Origin: Thermoplasmata archaeon
Lineage (GTDB): Archaea > Thermoplasmatota > Thermoplasmata > SG8-5 > JAGLSY01
Assembly (NCBI GenBank): GCA_023137005.1
Contig: JAGLQE010000296.1
Span: 1 to 5,069, forward strand
Length of the DNA: 5,069 nucleotides
Direction: 5' to 3'
Every line of letters begins with the position of its first letter. The stretch's first letter is position 1. The position numbers were made by a program, and so were the translations under genes. The notes under the pieces are model-generated. The model worked only from the letters and a program-made list of their open reading frames with translations, was not told the origin of the DNA and searched no databases. Shown in pieces: positions 1-5,069 of the stretch.

Positions 1-705
1 GAAGCCTTCCAGAACATCCACCCTCTCTATGCCTTGTTTGCCAGCCACATGCTGCCAGATCTGCTCCTTTTCTTCAGTGTCCACCAGTTGCAGCTGCGTG
101 TCAAAATGATAATGATCACTGGATATCGCGGGGTCGGATAGGCCTTCTGATAATCCGAATACAGCCCTCACGACCCAGCCGTCCTTCTTTCTTTTTATCT
201 CGATGCTGGACTCTGCCTCCACGACCTCCTGCACCATGAGTGCGGGCGAGCTATTATCGATCTCCCCTGGAGGACATGAGAGTAGCCATTCACCCACCAG
301 CTTTCCAATAGCATTGATGAAACTGGATTCAGAATGGGCGAAGACCGGGGGCTGGTATTGACCACTGATAGTGGATGGCTTGATGCTGACGATAGTATCC
401 AGTTCCCTGAATCGCATTATGGCCTCCATCTCCGTATCCCACAGTAAGCGAGTTTCATGGATAGTATTGAGAAGGTAATCCCTCGGCCCATCCACATCGC
501 CTTCCACACAACCCTTCAGGTAGGGGGCCAAAGCATTTCGGACCTTGTCGGACATCAGCATGGCTCTCACATCGTCCGATGAGATGATGAAGCCCCTGGC
601 TATCTGAAATCCTGAGAGGCTTAATTCGGATATCATGGCTGCAATACAGCCCGCTTTCGACTGCAATGTACCTTCGATATCTGTGAAACTCAGTAGCTTG
701 CTCAT
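1..705 (-). CDS. Divergent PEP synthase / pyruvate phosphate dikinase N-terminal (PPDK_N-like) protein, 3' end cut by window edge
   Basis: The frame reads without a stop for 235 codons from ATG at 705 to the window edge, so the C-terminus is missing. Its features follow the order of the PEP-synthase nucleotide-binding domain. A glycine-poor version of the VGGKxASLxEM loop lies near residues 13-24 (LQSKAGCIAAM, with Lys17 kept). GFIISSDDVRAML (38-50) matches the GFxxTxDAF segment. IKPSTIS (108-114) stands where VRSSA usually is. VQEVV (158-162) matches the VQxMV strand, and VFGLSEGLSDPAISSDHYHFD (about 182-202) matches the GLGExVVxGxVxPDxF loop. In the family this domain binds ATP and phosphorylates pyruvate via a phosphohistidine domain, which would lie outside the window if present. 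The glycines of the first loop and the Arg of VRSSA (Lys109 here) are replaced, so classical activity is doubtful. Weak AAGGA ribosome site (709-713) only 3 nt from the ATG. It follows the 751-2382 gene by 45 bp and is probably co-transcribed. The family call is from motif order only. Confidence 0.66.
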   Translation of the reverse strand, partial: MSKLLSFTDIEGTLQSKAGCIAAMISELSLSGFQIARGFIISSDDVRAMLMSDKVRNALAPYLKGCVEGDVDGPRDYLLNTIHETRLLWDTEMEAIMRFRELDTIVSIKPSTISGQYQPPVFAHSESSFINAIGKLVGEWLLSCPPGEIDNSSPALMVQEVVEAESSIEIKRKKDGWVVRAVFGLSEGLSDPAISSDHYHFDTQLQLVDTEEKEQIWQHVAGKQGIERVDVLEGF

Positions 706-750
706 GTGTCCTTGTATATGTGTTGAGATTAGAAATATGTTTTGTTTGAC
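706..750 (-). other. 45-bp intra-operon spacer with possible weak internal promoter
   Basis: This AT-rich spacer separates the stop codon of the 751-2382 gene from the ATG at 705. It has no hairpin or T-run that would suggest termination, so read-through transcription is likely. An ACATATTT element on the minus strand (740-733) lies about 32 nt before the ATG and could act as a weak internal TATA box. The spacer is exactly 15 codons long and in the same frame as both genes, so only the TAA at 751-753 separates them. Confidence 0.4.
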
Positions 751-2382
751 TTACAGACCACCTAACTTCTGCGCGATTATCCCCATGGCCGTCGAGGTCT
801 CCAGTGAAATATTACTCCCCGTCAATTCCACATGGTGTCCCACGCTGTCCAGAAGTGATCGGGGCAGGCCCTTTCTCCCAAGTCCCATGATGAGGCACAA
901 TCTCCCTCTCGGGTGGTCTTTTTTCGCTCTTTCGAGTGCATCTCCCAGGGTCCTGGCCTTGGAGTTGCCGGGTCTCGAAGTGGTGGCCACTGGTAATCCC
1001 AGATCGGTCCATTCGGATCTTCTGGGTGGCTCCTTCTGGGTACAGGGAATTAGAGAGATACGGCCCTGCTGCATCAGGTCCTTCAGATACTGGCCGCCTT
1101 TTCCTATATTGGTGTCTGCCAGCACCTTGTTTATCATTATGTTCAGATCTTTTTCTGGAAATCCAAAGAGGGCGAGGTCCAGGTCATACGCGATGCACAG
1201 GGGCGCGGCACGTGCCACCATGCGGATGTGAATGGGCTTTAATCCTCCCTCATAGGTGTCGTACAATCCCAAAATGTGCCTGGACGAGATCTTTGGCGGG
1301 GTGGGCTTCTCTGCATTATGCGGAGTGGGAGCATCCTCATCAGCCGGGGCCCTGCCCATGGCCTTCATGATCCTGGTCTTGAGCTTATCATCATTCTCGG
1401 CATCCTTCAGGGCCAGTTCGAATATTTCCATGGATCTCTCTTCCTCTCCCAGCCGCTGAAGACCCTTCGCGATATTGAGCAGGGTTCCCGCACTGGCTCC
1501 GGGTTCATCCACGTCCGCGAGTATGTCCTGTGCTGTTGTGAACCAGTCCGACGCAAGATTTGCGTGGCCAGCCTTGTCCGCATTGGCAGCCAGGGTGGTG
1601 AAGAGACGGGCCTCGTTTGTCGGCTCATTCATCTCCGTGATACCAGTGGCTATTAGTTCCAGCTCTTCCAGATTGGAGGATTGATCGGCCAGGTATTTGA
1701 TCCCCTGCAACCTATCATCTCCAGATAACTTCAGGGCATGGCCGAGGGCGGTTTCCAGGGTGGCTAGTTCCCCACTGCCGCTTCGAGCGAGCTGAACATG
1801 CAGGTAGCCGTGGAGCTTGACCTTGACTAGGCCTGGCGGCATAGTTGCCAGTTCCTTCATGATATCTTCCAAAGGCAGGGAAGATGATGAACACTCTTTA
1901 ACCCAATATCGGAGGAGGGGTTTGCATGTCTCCATCTCGAATCCCGGGTTGCCGATGCCCAGTTTCAAGAGTCCGTGCATGTACTGGCAGCCGAGAAAAC
2001 CAATACAACCCGTGACTGCATCGGACCTACCTTTCCCTTCTGGAAGATCCCATATCTTTTCCATGATCTGGTTTCGGATAATGTCGTGGGTATTGTGCGG
2101 GTTATTCTTGGCCTTCTTGCATATCGTGGTGAGAAGCTCGGCCTTTCTCCAGGGTCTTTGTTCCTTATCAGAGAGCTGGATACCTTCTTTTGCCAAATTA
2201 CGGGAATCGTTCTCATCAAGTTGTTTGTCCGAAGAGATACTGAATAGAGCCAGTGCTTGATAATATGGATCCTGCAAGGATCTAGCATCCTCTATGAGTT
2301 GTTCCACTGGTCTGCCCTTTCCAGATTTAGATTCCTTGATGATGGCCCTGTATCTGGATGGTGTGTGATCTTTGTTGCTCAT
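751..2382 (-). CDS. Helical-repeat (TPR/HEAT-like) protein fused to a C-terminal DUF531-like domain
   Basis: This is a complete 543-residue cytoplasmic protein with no signal peptide or membrane segment. Residues 1 to about 343 look all-helical. Repeated short amphipathic helices include YYQALALFSIS (40-50) and EARLFTTLAANADKAGHANLASDWF (about 257-281), and EERSMEIFELALKDAE (314-329) has the spacing of TPR units, suggesting a protein- or RNA-binding solenoid. A proline- and acid-rich linker follows (about 344-366). Residues 369-543 resemble the archaeal family DUF531: LGLYDTYEGG (371-380), LALFGFP (403-409), IGKGGQYL (426-433), LPVATTSRP (463-471), LIMGLGRKGLP (497-507) and ISLETSTAMGII (525-536). 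The last two blocks resemble the cofactor-binding knot loops of SPOUT RNA methyltransferases, so a role in RNA modification or binding is inferred, not shown. DUF531 proteins I recall are mainly single-domain, so the long helical N-terminus is notable. The start at 2382 is supported by a TATA box at leaderless distance and the lack of a Shine-Dalgarno site. First gene of a likely two-gene operon. The ORF is certain; the family call is from memory of motifs. Confidence 0.8.
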   Translation of the reverse strand: MSNKDHTPSRYRAIIKESKSGKGRPVEQLIEDARSLQDPYYQALALFSISSDKQLDENDSRNLAKEGIQLSDKEQRPWRKAELLTTICKKAKNNPHNTHDIIRNQIMEKIWDLPEGKGRSDAVTGCIGFLGCQYMHGLLKLGIGNPGFEMETCKPLLRYWVKECSSSSLPLEDIMKELATMPPGLVKVKLHGYLHVQLARSGSGELATLETALGHALKLSGDDRLQGIKYLADQSSNLEELELIATGITEMNEPTNEARLFTTLAANADKAGHANLASDWFTTAQDILADVDEPGASAGTLLNIAKGLQRLGEEERSMEIFELALKDAENDDKLKTRIMKAMGRAPADEDAPTPHNAEKPTPPKISSRHILGLYDTYEGGLKPIHIRMVARAAPLCIAYDLDLALFGFPEKDLNIMINKVLADTNIGKGGQYLKDLMQQGRISLIPCTQKEPPRRSEWTDLGLPVATTSRPGNSKARTLGDALERAKKDHPRGRLCLIMGLGRKGLPRSLLDSVGHHVELTGSNISLETSTAMGIIAQKLGGL

Positions 2383-2407
2383 TGGCCAGATAATCGAGGC
2401 TTGATGG

Positions 2408-2421
2408 TATATAGGTTTCTA
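2408..2421 (-). promoter_or_regulatory. Archaeal BRE/TATA promoter of the DUF531-like operon, predicted leaderless
   Basis: Read on the minus strand from 2421 to 2408 the sequence is TAGAAACCTATATA: a purine-rich BRE-like part (GAAA) directly followed by a TATA box (CTATATA). The box centre is about 28 nt before the A of the ATG at 2382. Archaeal transcription starts about 25-27 nt downstream of the box centre, which puts the start site within a few bases of the start codon. No Shine-Dalgarno motif precedes that ATG, which agrees with a leaderless mRNA. Confidence 0.6.
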
Positions 2422-2676
2422 TGTTCCGAGCATTGCCTCTAAATTCCACTGAAAGATGGGCTTAAGGGCATTACCCAGGAAAATCACATGAGATATGCCT
2501 GAATTTCACGGTTAACTTGACACATGAACTAAAAGCTACGGATGCACTGGGCGTTCACCTGTTCATTCTGATCGGCATAAACGACGTTAAAATAGCAGAG
2601 GATGTTCTTTCAGGTTGGTAAACTCGTATACTGGGTAACACATTAGCCATTTTTCCGGGGGTGATTTTAACATAAA

Positions 2677-2687
2677 GTTGATTCAAC
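2677..2687. repeat. 11-bp perfect palindrome just upstream of the candidate peptidase promoter
   Basis: GTTGATTCAAC is self-complementary around its central T (GTTGA-T-TCAAC). Its last base overlaps the first base of the BRE/TATA candidate at 2687-2700, a position where an activator or repressor could meet TFB. A palindrome this short can arise by chance, so an operator role is a guess. Confidence 0.35.
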
Positions 2688-2700
2688 GAAAATAGTATAA
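2687..2700 (+). promoter_or_regulatory. Candidate BRE/TATA promoter of the C25 peptidase gene
   Basis: CGAAAATAGTATAA combines a good BRE (CGAAA) with an imperfect TATA box (AGTATAA, centre about 2697). The predicted transcription start is near 2722-2724, giving an untranslated leader of roughly 126 nt before the ATG at 2849. Alternatives closer to the gene are GTATATCA (2763-2770) and the CATATG region (2811-2816), so this assignment is tentative. Confidence 0.35.
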
Positions 2701-2713
2701 GGGTAAATGATCA

Positions 2714-2727
2714 TCTGCATATGCAGA
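2714..2727. repeat. 14-bp perfect palindrome, candidate operator at the peptidase transcription start
   Basis: TCTGCATATGCAGA is perfectly self-complementary over 14 bases. It covers the start site predicted from the BRE/TATA candidate at 2687-2700. Archaeal repressors often bind palindromes over or just downstream of the TATA box, so this is a reasonable operator candidate. No second copy was noticed elsewhere in the window. Confidence 0.4.
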
Positions 2728-2728
2728 G

Positions 2729-2740
2729 TCTCATGTGAGA
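2729..2740. repeat. Short inverted repeat TCTCA-TG-TGAGA
   Basis: Two 5-bp arms are separated by two bases, one base after the 14-bp palindrome. It may extend a regulator site or form a small hairpin in the leader RNA. It is weak alone and is recorded because inverted repeats cluster here. Confidence 0.25.
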
Positions 2741-2765
2741 AATGGAGGGAAGACAGGTCGAGTAT

Positions 2766-2779
2766 ATCACCTATGTGAT
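2766..2779. repeat. Short inverted repeat ATCAC-CTAT-GTGAT
   Basis: Two 5-bp arms flank a 4-nt spacer. It overlaps an alternative TATA-like sequence (GTATATCA), so it could be an operator for a closer promoter or a small leader hairpin. The spacing and arm order do not fit a CRP-type site. Confidence 0.25.
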
Positions 2780-2835
2780 CTTATCTAGCTAATCTTTTTC
2801 CTCAATCTTTCATATGAGAGAGATCGTGTGAAGAT

Positions 2836-2841
2836 GGAGGG
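2836..2841 (+). promoter_or_regulatory. Shine-Dalgarno site that selects the peptidase start at 2849
   Basis: GGAGGG ends 7 nt before the ATG at 2849, an ideal spacing. An in-frame ATG at 2834 overlaps this motif and lacks an equally good site of its own. The next in-frame stop upstream is at 2786. The motif therefore argues for 2849, which also gives a more typical signal-peptide n-region. Confidence 0.65.
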
Positions 2842-2848
2842 ACGAGTA

Positions 2849-5069
2849 ATGCTAAGCAATCGATTTGAGAAAAGCACAATGGGTTGGAGATTGATCACAG
2901 TTTTGTTGGTATTTGGTATGTTGATGTCAGGTATTCCTGCTTCGGCAATGATGTTCGAGGACATAGGATCCAATGATATGCCTTTGACAGAGATAGTGAA
3001 AGAAGATGTTTATGAGACCATCACATACAATTATAGTTTTAAAACCCCGAGTATTTCTGAAGAGGGGGGATTCGATCATGTACAGTTAGGGGAGGAAGCC
3101 TCCTTGCTCACCTCTGATACGGGCAAACCATTGATACCTTACATACCTTTGAAGATACTCTTGTCTGCTGGTAAAGAGGTCATTAGCGTGGAGGTGAGTG
3201 CTCAGGGGGAGACCGTTCTAGGCCAGGATTATGATCTGGATTGGGCAAAGGAACCGATGATGTTGCTATTTGGTGACGAGATGCAGACGATGAGTGCACC
3301 GCTTTCAACAAGGGATGAGGCAGTATATTCTTCCACCAGCCCTTTCCCCGGGAACTTTCACGAAGAGATATCTGTCCAGTACTTCCGAGGATATCCGATA
3401 CTATACATCAACCTCTTTCCTGTCCAATATATTCCTTCTGACGGTAGTCTCTACTATTATGAGGGCATCGATGTGACCATACGAACCACTGATGCTGAAC
3501 TGAGCCCCTTGTTCCGTGGCTTGGACACAGATAGGGAGGAGCTGTTAAAAAAGGTGGACAATCCAGAGTTGATCTCCACATATGATACGTATTCAATTGG
3601 ACTAGAGCCTCTGGCTACATGGGATATGGTAATAATAACCAATAATGCTTTGAACAACTCCGCAGGCGCATACACATTCCAAGATCTGGCAACATTCAGG
3701 TCATCACATGGCATCGCCACGACGATCAAAACTGTAGAAGATATCTATGCATCCTACTCCGGTGTGGATGATTCGGAAAAGATACGCAATTTCATTATAG
3801 ATGCCTATACCAACTGGGGGGTGGATTATGTGCTTCTCGGCGGTGATGGTGATGGAGGTGATGTCGGAGGAGAGAGCGGGGACAATATAGTGCCTGCAAG
3901 ACTGCTATATTGCGCACCTACTTTCGGGTACACCGATGTACTGGCCTCTGACCTATACTACGCATGTCTTGATGGTGATTTTAACAATGATGGGGACAGC
4001 TATTGGGGAGAGACGAACGATGGCGTTGGCGGCGGCGATGTGGATATAATGGCCGAGGTATTTGTGGGCAGAGCGCCTGTGGATTCAGATTCAGAATTAT
4101 CTAATTTCGTGCGGAAAACAATAGAATATGAGACATCTACATCCGATGCCTTGGAAACAGTATATTTCCTGGGCGAATACCTTGGTTTTGGTGGGGTCGC
4201 CGATTGGGGTGGTAACTATAAAGATCAGATCATGGATGCAAATGGCAGTAGCTACGCAGGTTATACCACATTGGGAGTGCCTGATGACTACATCAAGACC
4301 TCTTTGTATGAGAGAGATGGGGGATGGACAGACACCAATCTGGAGAACGCTATGAACACAGGGTTGAATTTCATCAATCATCTGGGACATGCGTACAATG
4401 GAGAGGTGATGAAGATAACTTGTTCAGAAGCAGACGTGTTAACGAACTCAGAACCATTTTTCGCGTATAGCCAGGGTTGTTACTGTGGAGCATTTGATAA
4501 TCGTGACGCCCCACCACCATATGGGTCAGGGGGTTATCTGAACTATGATGCTGTGGGCGAACACTTGGTTACAGCTCAATATGGTGCTTTTGCTGTGATC
4601 ATGAACTCGCGTTTTGGATGGGGAGCAGGAGACCTTGACGGACCCTCTCAACGTCTGGATAGAGAGTTCTTTGATGCCATATATGGTGAAGGCATAAGCG
4701 CGATCGGCGCGGCAAATCATGACTCGAAAGAGGACTGCATAAGCGCGATAAACGGCTATGATAATCTAATCAGATGGTGCATATATGAAACAAATCTTTT
4801 GGGAGACCCTGCCGTAAGAATGAAGGGAGCTCAATGTGACCATGATGTGGGCATTGCTTCTATCAACAATCCTTCAGAGGGAGCTACAATCATACCTGCT
4901 CCTACCACGATCAGCGTGAGCGTGATGAACTATGGTTTGAACTCAGAAACATTTGATATCCAATGTACTATAAGTGATGTTGCGATCGCGCAGCCAACCG
5001 CAGTAGTGTACTCTGCTACTGAGACCGTTATCGAATTAATGCCCGGCGAGCTAAGGGACTTCGAATTTT
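2849..5069 (+). CDS. Secreted gingipain-like cysteine peptidase, family C25, 3' end cut by window edge
   Basis: The frame runs for 740 codons from ATG 2849 (GGAGGG upstream) and is open at the edge. Residues 1-33 form a Sec signal peptide: Arg5, Lys9 and Arg14, a hydrophobic core at about 15-29, and ASA before the predicted cut at 33/34. Residues 34 to about 255 are a prosegment with C25-propeptide character. The catalytic domain begins at WDMVIITNN (258) and includes KIRNFIIDAYxNWGVDYVLLGGD (to about 333), VPARLLY (348-354), the acidic loop DGDFNNDGD (375-383, likely metal-binding), and a VFVGRAPVDS segment. INHLGHA supplies the likely catalytic His514, and SQGCYCGAFDN supplies the likely catalytic Cys544. 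LLGDP (650-654) closes the domain, as in gingipain relatives. From Asp664, DVGIASINNPSEG begins a beta-rich CARDB/Ig-like domain that runs off the window. C25 enzymes are endopeptidases; export implies digestion of external protein, followed by peptide uptake. Specificity (Arg, Lys or other) and any surface anchor cannot be read here. Confidence 0.92.
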   Translation, partial: MLSNRFEKSTMGWRLITVLLVFGMLMSGIPASAMMFEDIGSNDMPLTEIVKEDVYETITYNYSFKTPSISEEGGFDHVQLGEEASLLTSDTGKPLIPYIPLKILLSAGKEVISVEVSAQGETVLGQDYDLDWAKEPMMLLFGDEMQTMSAPLSTRDEAVYSSTSPFPGNFHEEISVQYFRGYPILYINLFPVQYIPSDGSLYYYEGIDVTIRTTDAELSPLFRGLDTDREELLKKVDNPELISTYDTYSIGLEPLATWDMVIITNNALNNSAGAYTFQDLATFRSSHGIATTIKTVEDIYASYSGVDDSEKIRNFIIDAYTNWGVDYVLLGGDGDGGDVGGESGDNIVPARLLYCAPTFGYTDVLASDLYYACLDGDFNNDGDSYWGETNDGVGGGDVDIMAEVFVGRAPVDSDSELSNFVRKTIEYETSTSDALETVYFLGEYLGFGGVADWGGNYKDQIMDANGSSYAGYTTLGVPDDYIKTSLYERDGGWTDTNLENAMNTGLNFINHLGHAYNGEVMKITCSEADVLTNSEPFFAYSQGCYCGAFDNRDAPPPYGSGGYLNYDAVGEHLVTAQYGAFAVIMNSRFGWGAGDLDGPSQRLDREFFDAIYGEGISAIGAANHDSKEDCISAINGYDNLIRWCIYETNLLGDPAVRMKGAQCDHDVGIASINNPSEGATIIPAPTTISVSVMNYGLNSETFDIQCTISDVAIAQPTAVVYSATETVIELMPGELRDFEF

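Larger units (their letters stand above)
2742..2842 (+). repeat. 9-bp direct repeat ATGGAGGGA in the peptidase leader (2742-2750 and 2834-2842)
   Basis: Two identical copies lie 92 bp apart, each preceded by a GTGAGAA or GTGTGAAG sequence and followed by a nearby GAGTA. The first copy opens a 16-codon frame (2742-2792, beginning MEGR and ending with TAA). The second covers the Shine-Dalgarno site and the alternative in-frame ATG of the peptidase, which would also read MEGR. It could be a small duplication of an initiation region or a coincidence. Confidence 0.3.
2383..2848. other. Divergent intergenic region between the minus-strand operon and the C25 peptidase gene
   Basis: This region of about 466 bp is AT-richer than the genes around it and carries the control signals of both transcription units. 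Near the left end is the operon promoter. The middle (2466-2621) holds an open, coding-looking frame without an ATG, possibly a gene remnant. The right part (2677-2848) holds a candidate promoter for the peptidase, two perfect palindromes, two shorter inverted repeats, a duplicated 9-bp ATGGAGGGA and a Shine-Dalgarno site. No tRNA-like cloverleaf, rRNA segment, strong intrinsic terminator or insertion-sequence end was seen. Confidence 0.6.

Noticed and set aside
635..1231. Open frame of 198 codons on the plus strand
   Set aside because: It lies opposite the well-supported minus-strand genes, crosses their boundary, has a Cys/Pro/Ser-rich composition typical of antisense frames and resembles no family.
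1817..2260. Open frame of 147 codons on the plus strand
   Set aside because: Antisense shadow inside the 543-residue gene, with no promoter or ribosome site of its own.
2440..2700. Search for a tRNA, small RNA or intrinsic terminator
   Set aside because: No cloverleaf, no GC-rich hairpin followed by a T-run and no conserved RNA motif could be recognised by eye.
2766..2779. Inverted repeat considered as a CRP-type activator site
   Set aside because: The arm order and the 4-nt spacer do not match the TGTGA-N6-TCACA pattern, and the other evidence points to an archaeon.
2834..2836. Alternative in-frame start ATG of the peptidase
   Set aside because: It overlaps the GGAGGG site that is ideally spaced for the ATG at 2849 and has no comparable site upstream. 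It stays possible if the transcript is nearly leaderless.
2785..2973. Open frame of 62 codons on the minus strand reaching into the intergenic region
   Set aside because: It overlaps the signal-peptide region of the peptidase in antisense and shows no recognisable motif.
4097..4390. Open frame of 97 codons on the minus strand
   Set aside because: It lies opposite the C25 catalytic domain, whose conserved motifs show the plus strand is the coding one.
1..5069. Search for CRISPR repeats, transposase genes, terminal inverted repeats or defence genes
   Set aside because: No regularly spaced repeats, transposase motifs or known defence domains were found; the genes look chromosomal.

Overview
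The window looks like a fragment of an archaeal chromosome, most likely from an uncultured euryarchaeal lineage of the Thermoplasmatota type. Three things suggest this. One protein carries an archaea-typical DUF531-like domain. At least one gene has an archaeal BRE/TATA promoter placed so that the transcript would be leaderless. A secreted gingipain-like (C25) peptidase is present, a trait known from sediment Thermoplasmatota such as Marine Benthic Group D. The lineage is inferred; no rRNA or other marker gene is present.

Layout: two genes on the minus strand fill positions 1-2382, and one long gene on the plus strand fills 2849 to the right edge. They diverge from an intergenic region of about 466 bp. 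The upstream minus-strand gene (751-2382, 543 aa) is complete. It joins an N-terminal helical, TPR/HEAT-like region to a C-terminal DUF531-like domain. Forty-five bases downstream in the same reading frame lies the start of a second gene (1-705, cut by the left edge), a divergent relative of the ATP-grasp/nucleotide-binding domain of PEP synthase and pyruvate phosphate dikinase. The two probably form an operon. The plus-strand gene (cut by the right edge) encodes a Sec-exported C25 cysteine peptidase with signal peptide, prosegment, a catalytic domain with recognisable His and Cys motifs, and the start of an Ig/CARDB-like C-terminal domain.

The intergenic region holds a convincing promoter for the minus-strand operon, a weaker candidate promoter for the peptidase flanked by two perfect palindromes, several smaller inverted repeats, a Shine-Dalgarno site that favours position 2849 as the peptidase start, and an unexplained 51-codon coding-looking frame without an ATG.

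The peptidase probably degrades extracellular protein. The minus-strand pair is probably an intracellular system of unknown function: a predicted SPOUT-like RNA-modification or RNA-binding domain on a helical scaffold, next to an unusual PEP-synthase-like nucleotide-binding protein. No functional link between the two transcription units is visible. No tRNA, rRNA, CRISPR array, insertion sequence or attachment site was seen.
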